64,000 bases of DNA from Protea cynaroides (GCA_028583415.1 CM053270.1:64035517-64099516); one strand, 5' to 3'; positions 27,262 through 39,550 are shown, counted from the first letter of the stretch. Numbers and translations are program-made. The notes: generated by a model not told the origin, from the sequence alone.

Positions 27262-28586
27262 ATGTTTCAGAAGGATATTGCCAGCCCCATAAGCACTGAT
27301 CAGCTATTCCAACTTTGGGATCAAGAATTATTCCCCGAGAATCTACAAAATTCTGAGGTCTCCTCCTGCTCCAACTGTTGTTACGAAGAGAGCTCATACA
27401 GCACCAACCTCTCCTTCTCGTCCTTCTCTTCTTTCCCTTCTGATAGAGGAAAATCCAATAACAACAACAGTAGTACTACACTCACCCCTACAAACACCAA
27501 CAATCTCTCCATAATATTTGACTGTCAAGATGAACTTGATAATGATATCTCAGCTTCCATAGATTTTTCTCCACAATCCACATTTTCAAGTGTCCCTTCA
27601 TTGCTAGCAACACAACATGATCACCAGTTAGATCTCTCTTCTCTGCAATGTCAAATTCCATTAACAGATGTCAGTGTTAATGGCTTCTCATCATACTCTC
27701 CTGACCCAGTTGTTCATCTTAAAGGACCTCCATTACCATCTGTTTTTGAAGATGATTGCTTATCTCCATTACCTTCTTATGTACGTTTGGACCCATCTTC
27801 TCCTTCTTGTTCTTTCATTGATCCAATTTTAGGATCTTTCTTGCCTGGGAACTTGAACACAAGGATACATGGTGATGTATCTGGGGTTTTTGCTGCTGGA
27901 AATATTCTTATGGGCTCTGATTTGCAGCCCCAAGAATTGAAATTTGAAGGTGATGACTGTGGAATCTATGGTTCTGATCCAATGCAACAGGTTTACAACT
28001 CTGGAGATATTCAGGTACATCTAAGCCAAAGATTCATTAGAACTACTTATAAAAACTAAACTAGTAACTTTGCATTCTTTTTTTACCATTATTAATGGAT
28101 TTTCTTTTAACTTTTTCTTTTTTTTGGGTCCATTAAAAAGGTCCTTCATGATGATAGTTCCCAATTGATCAATGGTGGTGGGACGACTTCTACTCTAACA
28201 TCAGAAATCTCCACTTTGGAAGAAACTACCTTCAAAGTTGGAAAACTTTCTGCAGAAGAAAGGAAGGAGAAGATCCATAGATACATGAAGAAAAGAAATG
28301 AGAGGAACTTTAGCAAGAAAATCAAGGTTCTCTCTCTCTATCTATTACATAGTTGGACTGTTTGAATGATACCTCTATTGGTGTATAATACCTCTATTGG
28401 TGTTTTAGAGTATGACATTTTTTTTTAATTATTACCATTTGTCTTGTTTTCAGAAGTCTAGAGTCAAGAATAAAATGGGTTTTTTCACCAACTTTTTTAA
28501 AGTGACATACATTATGAAATTGTCTCATACATTTATTTTCAAATAAACATATGAAATAACAAGAATTAACTCCACTAAAAATGTAA

Positions 28587-28663
<77 letters not shown>

Positions 28664-29798
28664 GAGGACAAAATGTAAAGTTTCAAATTATTTGAAACCT
28701 TAAGAGGTGTCAATAAGAAAATCACTTAAATAATCATACATCATATTACATATGAATTTTACTACTAATGCCAAAATGAACATCTTTAACACCTCCTTTT
28801 GTACAAGTGAATCTGCAGTATGCATGCCGCAAGACTCTTGCTGATAGCCGTCCTCGTGTTAGAGGAAGATTTGCCAAGAACGATGAATTCGGAGAGCCCA
28901 CGAGACCCAGTTGCAACAACCACGAAGATGAAGACGATGAAGAAGTAAGATCTCTTCTCTATATCATTAAGTAACATGCAAAATAGTTGGTCGGTGTCTT
29001 ACAAGTTGAGTGCAGACATCTAGGATGTCATATATGTGTTCAATTCTCCTATCATACTTTCTAGCTACCTTAGACGCATCGAGAATAATTCATTTGCATG
29101 TACTTATATTCTCCCTAGTATTCCATCATCATCCATATCTAGTGGGTCCCATAATCTAGAGGTGGGTCCCACACCACATTGACTATGATGGGATCCAATC
29201 CCTTTCCCTTATAGATGAATCAAAGCCTCATTGGGCAGATAGATAGGTAGGACCCAAAAAATGGATTCAAATCCTCTCATGCCCCTCATGCCAGTATGTG
29301 AAAATCTAATGGCTGTCATCCACTGTGCGAGTATACAAATACATCGAGATGTACACACAATAAATTACAATCATTGGATTTCTTCATGCTGATATGAGGA
29401 GCATGAGAGGATTTATTTCCCAAAAAATAAAGATTCAAATCTTCTAACTGCTAGGGTGTCAGCAGGAAACACGGTTGCGACCAGTCGATGTCCGACACAT
29501 GGGAGTCGACTGAATCCAAGCCGTTCAGCCAGCACTGGTGTATAAGGTAAAAACACTTTGCGTTTCACCTTATGGTCCTTATCAAATGGCTAGACGATTC
29601 GGATTCAGTCGATACTCATGTGTCGAGCATCGACTGATCACAATCGAGTCTTCTGCCGACACCTAGTAAGAAACGATTTGAATCCAAAAAAAATGCAAAG
29701 ATCTGTATCATCAACAAGCTGAAGCTAGTATCTGGAGGCTAGTCCAAAACCTAATTAGGTCTTGTCGTTCCTGACTTCTCATGGAGTTCATTACATGC

Positions 29799-29882
<84 letters not shown>

Positions 29883-30113
29883 GTCAAACAAAAGATACCG
29901 TGTATCTCACTCATTGGATGTTAACATGCTCCTTCCATCTATTTTATCTGTTAGCTTTGGTTACGAATCTTTAACTACATTTATTTTTTGAAAATTTTGT
30001 GTTCATAGGTTGCAATGAAAGAAAAGATTATGGTTGACCATTCAGATATATTTGCTCATATCAGTGGGGTGAATTCCTTCAAATGCAACTTTCAAATCCA
30101 ATCCTGGATATGA
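27262..30113 (+). CDS. CCT-motif (CMF-type) transcription factor, 389 aa, 4 exons
   Basis: Exons 27262-28014, 28141-28326, 28819-28944 and 30009-30113, all GT-AG and all phase 0. The N-terminus has the conserved text of the plant CCT-only family: MFQKDIASPIS, 'ELFPENLQNSEVSSCSNCCY', 'YSTNLSF'. The middle is Ser/Asn-rich and acidic, typical of activators. The CCT domain is residues about 292-335, split by the exon 2/3 border: 'ERKEKIHRYMKKRNERNFSK' then 'YACRKTLADSRPRVRGRFAK'. The last 34 residues (VAMKEKIMVDHSD...) are less typical. No B-box zinc finger is seen, so this is not a CONSTANS with B-boxes. CCT factors bind CCAAT/CORE sites with NF-Y subunits in the nucleus; the targets of this subfamily are little known. 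The start at 27262 fits the family best, but see the possible upstream exon near 24.5 kb. Confidence 0.9.
28595..28661. repeat. (TA)n microsatellite, CCT gene intron 2
   Basis: About 33 TA repeats within intron 2 of the CCT-motif gene, about 160 bases upstream of the exon 3 acceptor. Such TA tracts vary in length between individuals. Confidence 0.95.
29263..29419. mobile_element. MULE-type fold-back MITE, copy D, in CCT gene intron 3
   Basis: A 157-bp element. Left end GGATTCAAATCCTCTCATGC, right end GCATGAGAGGATTTATTTC, with inverted arms (CTCATGCCAGTATG against CATGCTGATATGAG). It is flanked by the 9-bp duplication CCAAAAAAT (29254-29262 and 29420-29428). It shares the terminal GGATTCAAATCCTCTC with copy C. 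It lies in intron 3 of the CCT-motif gene. Confidence 0.8.
29431..29685. mobile_element. MULE-type fold-back MITE, copy E, adjacent to D
   Basis: A palindrome of about 255 bp. Left end AGATTCAAATCTTCTAACTG, right end AAACGATTTGAATCC. The arms share CAGTCGATG...CGACACATG...GTCGACTGAATCC with the complementary order on the right. The flanks AAAAAATAA and AAAAAAAAT resemble a degenerate 9-bp duplication but low complexity makes this weak. It begins two to three bases after the right duplication of copy D, so one element probably landed beside the other. Confidence 0.7.
29802..29880. repeat. (TA)n microsatellite, CCT gene intron 3
   Basis: About 39 TA repeats near the 3' end of intron 3 of the CCT-motif gene, about 130 bases before the final exon. 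The tyrosine-isoleucine reading frame across it is a repeat artefact. Confidence 0.95.
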
Positions 30114-30206
30114 AGAAGATCCTGGTCTTCACGGTGAGATCGTGTGGGTACAATTTTGCCAGATCCCCTCATCTTAGAAGAGCTGATTATTGCTCCGTCC
30201 GATTAG

Positions 30207-30212
30207 AATAAA
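30207..30212 (+). terminator. Candidate poly(A) signal of the CCT gene
   Basis: AATAAA lies 94 bases after the stop codon of the CCT-motif gene, followed by T-rich sequence (about 30235-30260). This is a plausible position for a plant near-upstream element; the cleavage site is not visible. Confidence 0.5.
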
Positions 30213-30754
30213 ATGCTGGGGTGGATCATTGTTATATATTTTTATATATAAGTAATTGAGATTTTATATCTTAAAGAAATACCAATTGTGTTTTTGTAGA
30301 TTTGTTTCCATTTCCCATGAACTTTTTTGGTGAAAATTTTCATTCCCATGAACATTTAAGGTTTACAAAGAAAGAGAGAGAAGGGGGGTTTTTGTCTTTA
30401 CAGGTTTCTGGAAATAAAATTTTCTCATATTTGTAAGAATTGAAATTTTCTATTTAGATTTGAAATTTTTCATTTCATTTTTTTTAATTTTCCTTACAGT
30501 CAAACTGAGTGGTATCCATTCCTTGGCTGCTAAACCTGTGTTTGGTTGAGGCCTTGGCTGTAATCAATGCTTTTGTTGATCAATGGATGTATGTTTCACC
30601 AAAAAAAACTGAGTGGTAGGATTTTCTTTTGTGGGACCCTTCAGAAGGGGTGAATATTGGGCCACACTAACAAGGGCCAAACCCATACACTGGACTTGAA
30701 ATTCTAGCTTGTGGGTTGAGTTCGGATTGAAATTGTTCTCTTCGATCCAACTGT

Positions 30755-30965
30755 CACTACAAGATTTCCTATTTTTTCCGTCGCCGAAACATTTTTCTGA
30801 CCAATATGTTCTTTCGCAATTCCATCGGCTAAAATGCCGTCATGTAAAATCACAACGGAAAACTTGGGAGTGTCTATGATGATATTTTCTAGAACGATAT
30901 TATATTTTTCGTCATTTAAACTTATATTTCTGTTATGGATTTTTACCGTCGTGAAAGACCATTTT
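30755..30965 (+). mobile_element. CACTA-like transposon terminus
   Basis: Begins CACTACAAGATTTCC, close to the CACTACAAGAAAA terminus of plant En/Spm elements. After it come repeated subterminal words (CCGTCG, GCCGTCATG, ACCGTCGTG, AACGG) in both orientations, as in CACTA ends. No transposase reading frame follows. A partner end was not proven; the nearest candidate is near 33766. Confidence 0.5.
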
Positions 30966-31077
30966 CAAAAACAGTAAGAGTATTTCCCATAATCAAAAAT
31001 ATATAAATATAAGAGTTTAGTATAAAATTATATAAGGATTTAGTAAACAGAGGTTATATATATATATATATAGTAAT

Positions 31078-31316
31078 GGAAGAAAGCACTGAAAAGGCAA
31101 AATATCTATAAAAAAATCCATCAATAAATGAATAATATCAAGAAAACCAAATTTCGATTTTTATATCTGTTAAACCCATAAAAAGATATATAGTAACAGG
31201 AAGAAGGAAGAAAGCACTGAAAAGGCAAAATATCTATAAAAAAATCCATCAATAAATGAATAATATCAAGAAAACCAAATTTCGATTTTTATATCTGTTA
31301 AACCCATAAAAAGATA
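31078..31316 (+). repeat. Tandem duplication, 128-bp unit
   Basis: A segment of about 111 bases beginning GGAAGAAAGCACTGAAAAGG and ending AACCCATAAAAAGATA occurs at 31078-31188 and again at 31206-31316, with no difference I can see by eye. The offset is 128 bases, including a spacer that itself echoes the upstream flank (TATATAGTAA). Identity suggests a recent event. Confidence 0.9.
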
Positions 31317-31604
31317 AAGCCTAACTACTTACCAGGCCCTTTCTAAAGTAGTCGAAATTTATAAACGAAAAAAAAAAGTTAGAAAACTAACTTGTATGCT
31401 TGCTCATAACTTTTATTATTATTATTATTATTCTAGTATGTTATTGGTTCCCACTTAATCAGATTCTCTCATGCACTCCACCTTAATCAGAATGTGGGAT
31501 TTGGTAACGTACGAAAACCCATACGGTCAGAGGGGAGAAAAAAAATATCAAGAAGAGAGAGAAAATATTAATTATATATACAAGAAAATAGTTACCATTA
31601 ATCC

Positions 31605-31607
<3 letters not shown>

Positions 31608-31660
<53 letters not shown>
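31608..31660. repeat. (TA)n microsatellite
   Basis: About 26 TA repeats in gene-free DNA downstream of the CCT-motif gene. From here to about 33500 I see no gene. The part 32060-32340 repeats words such as CCAATCCACCAATACCTTGA and 'CATGGTTTCAAATA', a degenerate dispersed repeat with a local duplication. Confidence 0.9.
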
Positions 31661-31664
<4 letters not shown>

Positions 31665-33549
31665 AGTGTGTAGAGAGATTCCCGTTCTTTTCACTTATGT
31701 GTATCCTCCATGTGATTTTACAGCCCATACAAATAGAGATGGGATCACGCTACACGTAAATGGATGTGAGTCAGACCCATAGAGGTAGATCATAGGTAAT
31801 ATGTTCCCAACACCTTCAAAAATATGATCATGAGAGTTTTTCTTTTATGATAAAGAAAGAACAAGTTATCCCCCGGCCCCATTCAGAATCTCCACACTCA
31901 ACCCCCCAAGTTGAAGACCAGATTATATCTCAAGACTTGGCACACCACCAATGACGGTTGATACAATGCATGTGTACATTGTTATTGTCTTAAGGTAGCG
32001 TATAGGGATATTGTGAAAAAAACTAAAAATGGAGGATGCCAATTGTCATGTTCCAAACAAGGTTCTAAATCCAAGTACCGAATATGATATCAATCAAGTC
32101 TAAAAATGATCATAAACCAATTAAAAACTGACACATGGCCGATAACATATATAGTAATATTAAACAAGTATCAGATCGAGATCGATCAAGTCCAAAACTG
32201 ATAAAAATCTTCCAAATCCACCGATACCTTGAACCATGGTTTCAAATATTCATTTTAAAGATCATAACTGATAAGAATCTACCCAATCCACCAATACCTT
32301 GAACCATGGTTTCAAATAGTCCTTTTAAAACAAAGGATGAATCATCCTTGTTGATTTTAGTACACTGAACAAATCCAAAAATTGAGACCTCATATGCTAG
32401 CATGCAACAATTGATAAGTAGGTTAGGTATTGCTATTTCCTTCTTTTCTAGTTCTCTAGGGTTTCAAAATGGGGATATTATTATTGACATCGATTCGGTG
32501 TTTGACGATTGGTGCCTTCAGTCATAAATACCAAGACTACCCTTGAATATAGTGATTTCCGTGATGACCCCATGAGTATGCGTTAAAGAAAACTACTCCG
32601 ATCGATGTCAAGTAGACAAACCCTTCAAAATGTGTTAAAAAGTGTCAGTTAACAAAAGCCAATATTAGTTGTTTAATGTCAAAATCAACTAGCACCTCTT
32701 GTCAAGGCCTTCAAAGTCCATAGTGGTTGTGTAGAGCACTCAAAGGATTAGGCTTACTATTCTCTCACTATAATTTTGACTTAATAGGCTCTTAAAGTCA
32801 ATATTCCCACTGAATATGTTGTTCCTAAACTTCCAACAAAGGGACGTTTTAACCTTTTTAACCCTTTGGAATTTAGCTAACTAACCTAATTTTAACAGGT
32901 TATATAATTGGACTGTTCACCAAATATATTTGTCTCTTTTGCCATTGTCCATTATTTTTTGTAATTTTTTTCGTTGAAAAAATATTTTAGCTTCGGATAA
33001 CAGCGAGATGAAATGATTTGTCAAATATAAGGACGAAATCTACCTAAATTCATCGAACTGAAATATTTCAATTTTGACAGAAAATGAAATAAAGACAAAA
33101 TCCAAAACTTCAAACTTTAATATATGACATAGATTCACATAGAAAGTAGTAGAGAGTACGTCTCCATAAGCCACTAACTAGACATTAGTGGATAATATGC
33201 TTGTATATCAAGTGTTGTTTAACATACTTCCAAAAATTTAAATTACCCTATTATTAGATACCCTATTAGGAGTATATCATACTTCATACTACTATTATAA
33301 TAACATGAATCCACTTTTGTGGTAAATCTTTTTCTACCATCATGAATATCTTCCAATAGTTGTTTTATTCTCTTAAAATACCCCCTAAAATGTTATAGCC
33401 CCTACATTTGAAATTTCCTAGGTTGGTATCCGTCGGCATCTCATTTTCCTATCTGACCCAAATATCCTTGCTTCTTTCCCTCCCCTAACCCACCTCTCTC
33501 TCTTCCCCACTTTCTTACCCATTGTGACATTCCCTAGCCCTTGGCACTT

Positions 33550-33766
33550 TTTTTTTTGACAGAAATGAAAATTACAACAAAAAGTCATTTGCAATGACGA
33601 TTTGCAACGGATTAAATAAATCGTTGTAAATAGGCACTTATTAACGACAATTTATTTATTCTGTCATAAAAGGTGCAGGTCAATGATAGGCTATGTTTTG
33701 TCGTATACAAGTACTTATTAACGACGGAAAATTAACCATCGTAAAAAGTCAATATTGTTGTAGTAG
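33550..33766 (-). mobile_element. CACTA-like end or small derivative
   Basis: The right edge reads TTGTTGTAGTAG, the reverse of CTACTACAACAA, a CACTA-type terminus. Internal words CGATTTGCAACGG, AACGACAATTT, TTAACGACGG and CATCGTAAAAAG form the repeated subterminal motifs. The left limit is uncertain. There is no coding sequence. Confidence 0.45.
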
Positions 33767-33779
33767 AATTTATTTAGAT

Positions 33780-36000
33780 TGATGTGAAGAACCGTGGAGG
33801 TATATAGTAGAGCACTGAACTACAATCCATAAGTTAGATACAGGCCAAACTATCGTACATGTCACGAAAATACCTGACTTTTTAATAATTATTGTCTAAT
33901 TCTGGGAATGCATTCTTCATTTTAAAAATACAATCCAATATTACATACTAAACTTAGCCTTAAACACAATTGGGTTAGATGCTTGGATCCTATTTTCTCC
34001 TTCTAACATTATCTAAATGGTGGATGATTGTTGTAGGAAAAAACAAATATAAGAAGTTCCAATGGTAGGCCAAGCAAATTTTTAGGATCCATTCATTTGG
34101 TAGGTTTAGAGTCTCATTGGTTGGACGGACAATTGAAAGTTCCCAATAACCCACGACCCACATCATATTTCAAGTCAAACAATTGGACCGGATTAAAATT
34201 TATGGATTATCAACCTAAGAGCCTAAACAATCTGATACTATCTTTTTTTTTTCCCATTTTTTTTTTGATTTTTTGATCATCAAGATATTGAATGCAAGAT
34301 TAAGGAGACATACACATACATATCCATCAAAATTTACACAAAAGGACTTTTGAGCGTTATGCAATTGTTAATAGGAGTTCAGTAGAATCTTAAGGGGTTG
34401 GAAGAGGAAAAACCCTCTCTCTCTCTCTATGGATTCATCACAATCCATGAAGTGTGAGATCCACTGAACATGAATGGTGATGGATTCCATGGGAAGGTAC
34501 CTATATGAGGAGACGGACCAGCCTCTCCCCCTAAAACCAGAATTTTTTTTTTCCTGGATGATCTCTTAGGAGGGCACTTTGTTTATGACTTTGTCAGCTA
34601 GATGGAGCCTAAATTTTGTGGTGGACTTGTTTTACATTTAAAATTAAGTAAAAAATTAACTGGAAATATAAAGAGAAAATAGTGATACAAACCATATTCT
34701 ATCTGTCCAATGATCTAAATAGGCAATGTTGCTGTGTGAACTTCTAAGGTAGAATTTATCAACAGACAATAGGATAAAAGCAAAGGAGGTCGGGTTTTTA
34801 GTTCTATGGTTGCTCCGATGCTTAAGTTAAGATTCCAACCAGTAAACAGTAAATGAGGTATGCACTTTGGTGAATAGTAAATACGGAGCAGTAGAAAGTA
34901 GAAATGAACAGTAAATGTTGAATTTGGGATGCTCAAACCGTAGGAGTTGATTCCTTTTTACCGGGGGGGGTTTGGAATGAATCAAGAGTCGATCCCGTGT
35001 GCATTTGGAGCAGAGTGTCAAAATTTTGAACATCAAATTTGCCTTGACTTATGCTGATAACGACGAATGCCCCTAAATGCTTTGTCAGTGAAAATACAAT
35101 TTTGCCCCCAATGACGGAAGATTTGAAACAGTCACATGTCATGCTTCCATTGATAGATGATATTTACACCCAACAAATCTCTTCATCATTTCACATGATA
35201 CAGTAAAGTGGACCATCATCTCATGTGCAGAGAACCTTTTACTGATCAGCATGAGCAAGAAGACAAGCATTTGAATGTGGAAAAGGCAAGGAGGAGTGGC
35301 TAGGGTTTGTCTCCACTCTCAATGGGGATTCCATTTCAGTATCTATCAGTTGAGTCTTTTTCACCCACCAGGAGAAAGGATTCAAAATGGGCATTTGGGT
35401 TTCCCTTTCATGGTCCCACATCCAATATGAAAACTAGAATTGATGAGAAGCACAATATAGTATTAGTGGGCCCTTTCAGCCCATGTGAAAGAAACATAAT
35501 AAAATAAAATAAATCTAAAAAAGATTCTCTTTTAGGTGATAAGGGGGATTTGAATTATTCAATTGGTGGCTACATCAAATCACAATACCTGATTCTCAAC
35601 AAACCTCATTGACAAATTAATCTTTTCAAGCTTCAAAATTTGAATATTAAAACCAATTCCTTCTTCCCTCTACTAAGAAATGTTAAAATAAACAATTTAA
35701 GTTTTGGAAGTTCCAATGAAACCATTTATTTATTTATTTGTTATTATTTTTTATTTATGTACTTCATCCATCTTCTAAGAAATGTCAAATTAAGGCAACG
35801 GTTGTGTGGATGGCTCACCTAGTCAAGTCTGATGCAGAAAAACTAAGAATGTTAAGGGACAGGTTTGGATTAGTTTCTATTTGGGTCAAGTTGGTCTTAA
35901 ACCTTTTAAGGGTAACATCAAATATGTCCGATAAGAGATTTGGGTTGGGGTGGATTACATTATACACATTAGTTAACAGACAGGTTTGGTGTTGCTTTGT
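33780..36000. other. Gene-free intergenic DNA
   Basis: No coding sequence with recognisable features. Several minus-strand open frames (34715-35142) overlap in different frames and show no family signature. A piece near 34430-34510 (ATGGATTCATCACAATCCATG) is a small imperfect hairpin resembling dispersed repeats elsewhere in the window. Confidence 0.5.
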
Positions 36001-36004
36001 TATT

Positions 36005-36345
36005 AGGCTGGTTTAATGGACTCTTATCAGTCGACTATCGGTTTGGTTTCGATTTACTATATATATATATATATATATAGTAAAAAAGTTGGATTAATGG
36101 ACTCTATCGGGCATTATTGGGTTGGTTCGATTTTTTTATTGGTTTCCTACATGTATATTTGACAAAATGTTAGTTTCCTACATGTATAGTTTACAAAATG
36201 TTGGTTTAATGGACTCTTATAGGTCATTATCGGTTTGGTTTGGGTTAATCAATTGGTCCGGTCCGATTTTAGTTTTTCATCGGCCTCTACAAACACAACC
36301 TAAATCCTATCCGATAGGGTTCGGTTTCGGTTTGATCCAAACCTA
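36005..36345 (+). repeat. Diverged tandem repeat of GGTTTAATGGACTC units
   Basis: Units starting GGTTTAATGGACTCTTATC (36010), GGATTAATGGACTCTATC (36091) and GGTTTAATGGACTCTTATAG (36203), each followed by CATTAT/CGGTTTGGTT text. Within the last unit 'CCTACATGTATA' plus 'ACAAAATGTT' is also doubled. A TA run (36058-36080) lies inside. It probably belongs to an old transposon; the type is unknown. Confidence 0.6.
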
Positions 36346-37170
36346 ATCTTGTAAGTAGTGGATAAGGTATCTACATCCATGGAAGGATGTGGGGCAATTT
36401 TTTACAAACAATAGAGAATTGGTTACATGCTCTTTCCTCTCATCTCTTTGTGTTTATAAAGAATTCACGTAAACCCTAACAACCTTCATCGCTAATAATT
36501 TTAGAAAAATTATGAATTTCCAAAATCACCCCACGTAAATCCTAGGCAAGCTAATTATATAGTAAGTACTTCTTTTAGCCAATATTTTTCTTGTTAGTCG
36601 AACTAGTAAATAACATAGACATAGTTGACAAGGTTTTTGTGCATCTAGTTTATGAGTAAGATGCCTTTTCTCTCTCCTTCCTTCAAGCCTAGGCTTATGT
36701 TGAATGTCGCTGGAGCGTCTACTTAACCAATGGCTATGTCCAGAGTTTCAAAGCTTATGTGCACCATGGTTGGGATTGGAAAATTATACAAATAGTAGTT
36801 TGGCATCGAAAATTAGAAAGTGTTTAATCCCACACCCTATTGGCTAATCAAAGTCAAAGCGGCTAGCTTCTTTTGATTGGGTGATCAATAGAACCGTCGG
36901 TTCAAAAGAAGAGAATAACACATCGGGATCACCTTTAAATTCTTCCATGTAATAGTATAATGAGACTTTGAGAAAATGTAGGGAAGGTTAATATTTCCAT
37001 AGGACGATGTATTTTTCTCTCTCCTCTTTTTCTACTCTTGTATTTCATTTTAGAAATCTATATGCCCTAAGAAATTTATATCCTCCTCCCTTATTATGGG
37101 AGGGTGTCAAAATGGCCCGGCCCCTGGACGATGTATTTTCCTCTCCGCTTTCTCTAACCCCGACACCGGT

Positions 37171-37264
37171 TACAACCCAAACCCCCCCCCCCCAACCCCC
37201 CCAAACCCCCACCCCCCCCCCCCCCCAAACCCCCCACCCCCCCCCCCCCCCGCGGGCCCCCTCT
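37171..37264. repeat. C-rich low-complexity block (G-rich on minus strand)
   Basis: More than 70 C in under 100 bases, in runs of up to 16, interrupted by A or AAA and ending CGCGGGCCCC. The minus strand has at least six long G runs and could form G-quadruplexes. The proline-rich and glycine-rich frames across it are artefacts. The block may also be a sequencing or assembly error. Confidence 0.85.
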
Positions 37265-37779
37265 GCCCCGCTTCTTAATTTTATGGTTTTAATTTTCATT
37301 TTATCCGCTAACATATAAGATTCTAATATTTAATATAGGATATGAAATTTATATCCACCTCCCCTATTATATCAGGACAGGTAAACGTAAATCGTCATCG
37401 ACCAAATTACCAAAACACCCACGTGTCAGACATGAGTCAAATAAAACCTTGTACTTCACTAGTACCAAGAGATCCTGTTAGTTTCATAGGAATCAATAAA
37501 TCTAATTCCGTAATTACGACCCGACCATGCCGGCTTCTCATTAACGAGTGAAGTATAAAGTACTCGTCATGAATGTAATCTGAATCTCTCTCTCTCTCTC
37601 TAAACTCTGAACTCTGAAAAGGGTCTTTTTCTTTATTTATGTTTTATACAGAGAATGAAAATCAAAATTTAATGGTCGTGGGGTAAAAGGAAAGAAGGAT
37701 AGGAAAATGACGTATGGGCAGTTGCAGTTGTAGCGGAAGAAGGTGATAATGGTGGTAATGGTGGTGGTGGCAGAGCCGC

Positions 37780-38021
37780 GGAGAGATGACGAATGAAGAT
37801 TGTGCGGACCAGCTCATTCGCACACAGTTTCACAGTCAGAGTTTCTAAATTCTGGTCTTAGGGTTTTGCCTGTTGGAGACGCAAAAACAAGGGGACCCAC
37901 TGGAACCCGCATTTCGGCCATCTTTCTCTCTCTTTATTCTTCTTTTTTTGTCATCGAATCTGTTTTTTCAAGGATAGAGATTCAGAGAGGCATTTCAGCT
38001 CTCACATCGCCACTTCTTTTC
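37780..38021 (+). promoter_or_regulatory. Probable 5' leader exon of the DUF3527 gene
   Basis: After AT-rich DNA the sequence becomes leader-like here: TCTTAGGGTTTTGCC at 37857 (a reversed telo-box TAGGGTTT) and pyrimidine-rich text. A donor-like CTTTTCG|GTTAGT occurs near 38020, followed by a (CT)n tract. This would splice to the acceptor CAATCCAG at 39506. Other leader exons (for example ending at CAG|GTAATA near 38300) are possible. Confidence 0.4.
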
Positions 38022-39550
38022 GGTTAGTTTTCTCTCTCTCTCTCTCTCTCTCTCTTCTTTCTTAATAGTATTACGGCTGCTGAAGTTGAAGAAAAAGGGG
38101 AATTTGTTACTTATTAAATTGGTGTTCTCTTTCCATTTGCCTACCTCTGTGGCTGTTCTTCTTCTTTGCTAAACTCTCTCTCTCTCTCTTTTACTTACTT
38201 CTGGAGTGATGGGGAATTCGGGCTATCCAAAGGTTGTTTCTTGAGATGGTCTTTTGATTCGATTGAGTTGGAGTTAGTTTGATGAATCCGGATTTTCAGG
38301 TAATAAAGGTTGAATTGTCTTGAGCTCACCTCTGGGGGTCTGAAAAGAGAAGAGAAAAGGTTTTCTTATCCTACTTATTATAAAAAAAAGAAATGTTTTC
38401 TGTCCCAAATTATCTTTTGTAGCTTTCCAAGAATTAAAGGTTATTATTGTATCATTCTCTGTTACTTTTCACTTTCTCTGATTCAATTTTTTCTTCTTTA
38501 AAAATGTCTGTTTAAGCATGCTTGAACTTTTACTGCGGATTTGTATAACTTTGTAAGGTTTCTGTTGATTAATTGGTTCGTCTTTTCGGAGCTTCTGTGT
38601 TATTCGTTTAATTCCAATACTGGCTTCAGCTTTATTCCAACCCTGGGGAAAAAGTGAACTGAAAGACGTGCTTTCTATCCCAGTGGGATTCGAGATGGTT
38701 TTTTACAAACTTAAGGCTCCAAACTGCAGTTATAAGTCATATATTGATTGATAAAACATGTTTTTAAGTTTAATTATTAAATTTTTTTGAAAGATACAGA
38801 AGAAATCCTGAAGATGCTACTGTAACTGCTCAGAGTTGTTTTACATCCGGAGTATTTACTCCATTAGATTTAATGGGAAGTTGTTTTCGTGATGCCATGG
38901 GATCTAGTTACTTGCTATTTTCTCTTGCTTCTTGTTTTTCTCATTGTGGTCTTTTGATGAACAGTATCTAAAATGAATCAGCACAACCAGTGGTTTGTTA
39001 TCTGTTGTAGATTTACTATAATGTCCACGGCAGTCCATCAAATGCTCTTTTCTGCTACCAATATATTACAATCAGAACAGTATGTAGAATGTTGTTCTAA
39101 TGATCACTTTTCCCACATCGGCCATGGGAGGGTATTGCATTTTTATTTTAATAGGTTTAATCTGATGCGCCACTCTTGACTCTTGGCACGACTTTAAATT
39201 TTCAAAATATTTGTAACTGACCAGAAAATTCCTTCATACTTGCTCGGAAACCCAACATCAGAGATAAATAATTCAACTTAAGGTGCTTATTTTGATTAAT
39301 CTACATACTTGTCTTCCTAACTGATCTGTATATCACCTTGGCTCAATCCCCCCATCTGGGTGGTTGTGTTTCTCTGTTTTTCTCCCTATTTTGTTGAAAA
39401 TAAATTCTAGTCGGTTCTTATTACCATAACCTTTAATTCACTTTAGTATAGATGTTAACTTTTCATACTACTTTGCATTGACATTGTGTGTTTTTGATCA
39501 ATCCAGACAACAGACTGCCAATATGTCTCATATTTAGTAGGAGTGCAAGG

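Noticed and set aside
29711..29914. Tyr-Ile repeat frames at this and other (TA)n tracts (16193-16552, 31471-31782)
   Set aside because: Simple-sequence artefacts.
37007..37318. Proline-rich and glycine-rich frames
   Set aside because: Products of the C-run block; no start context or homology.
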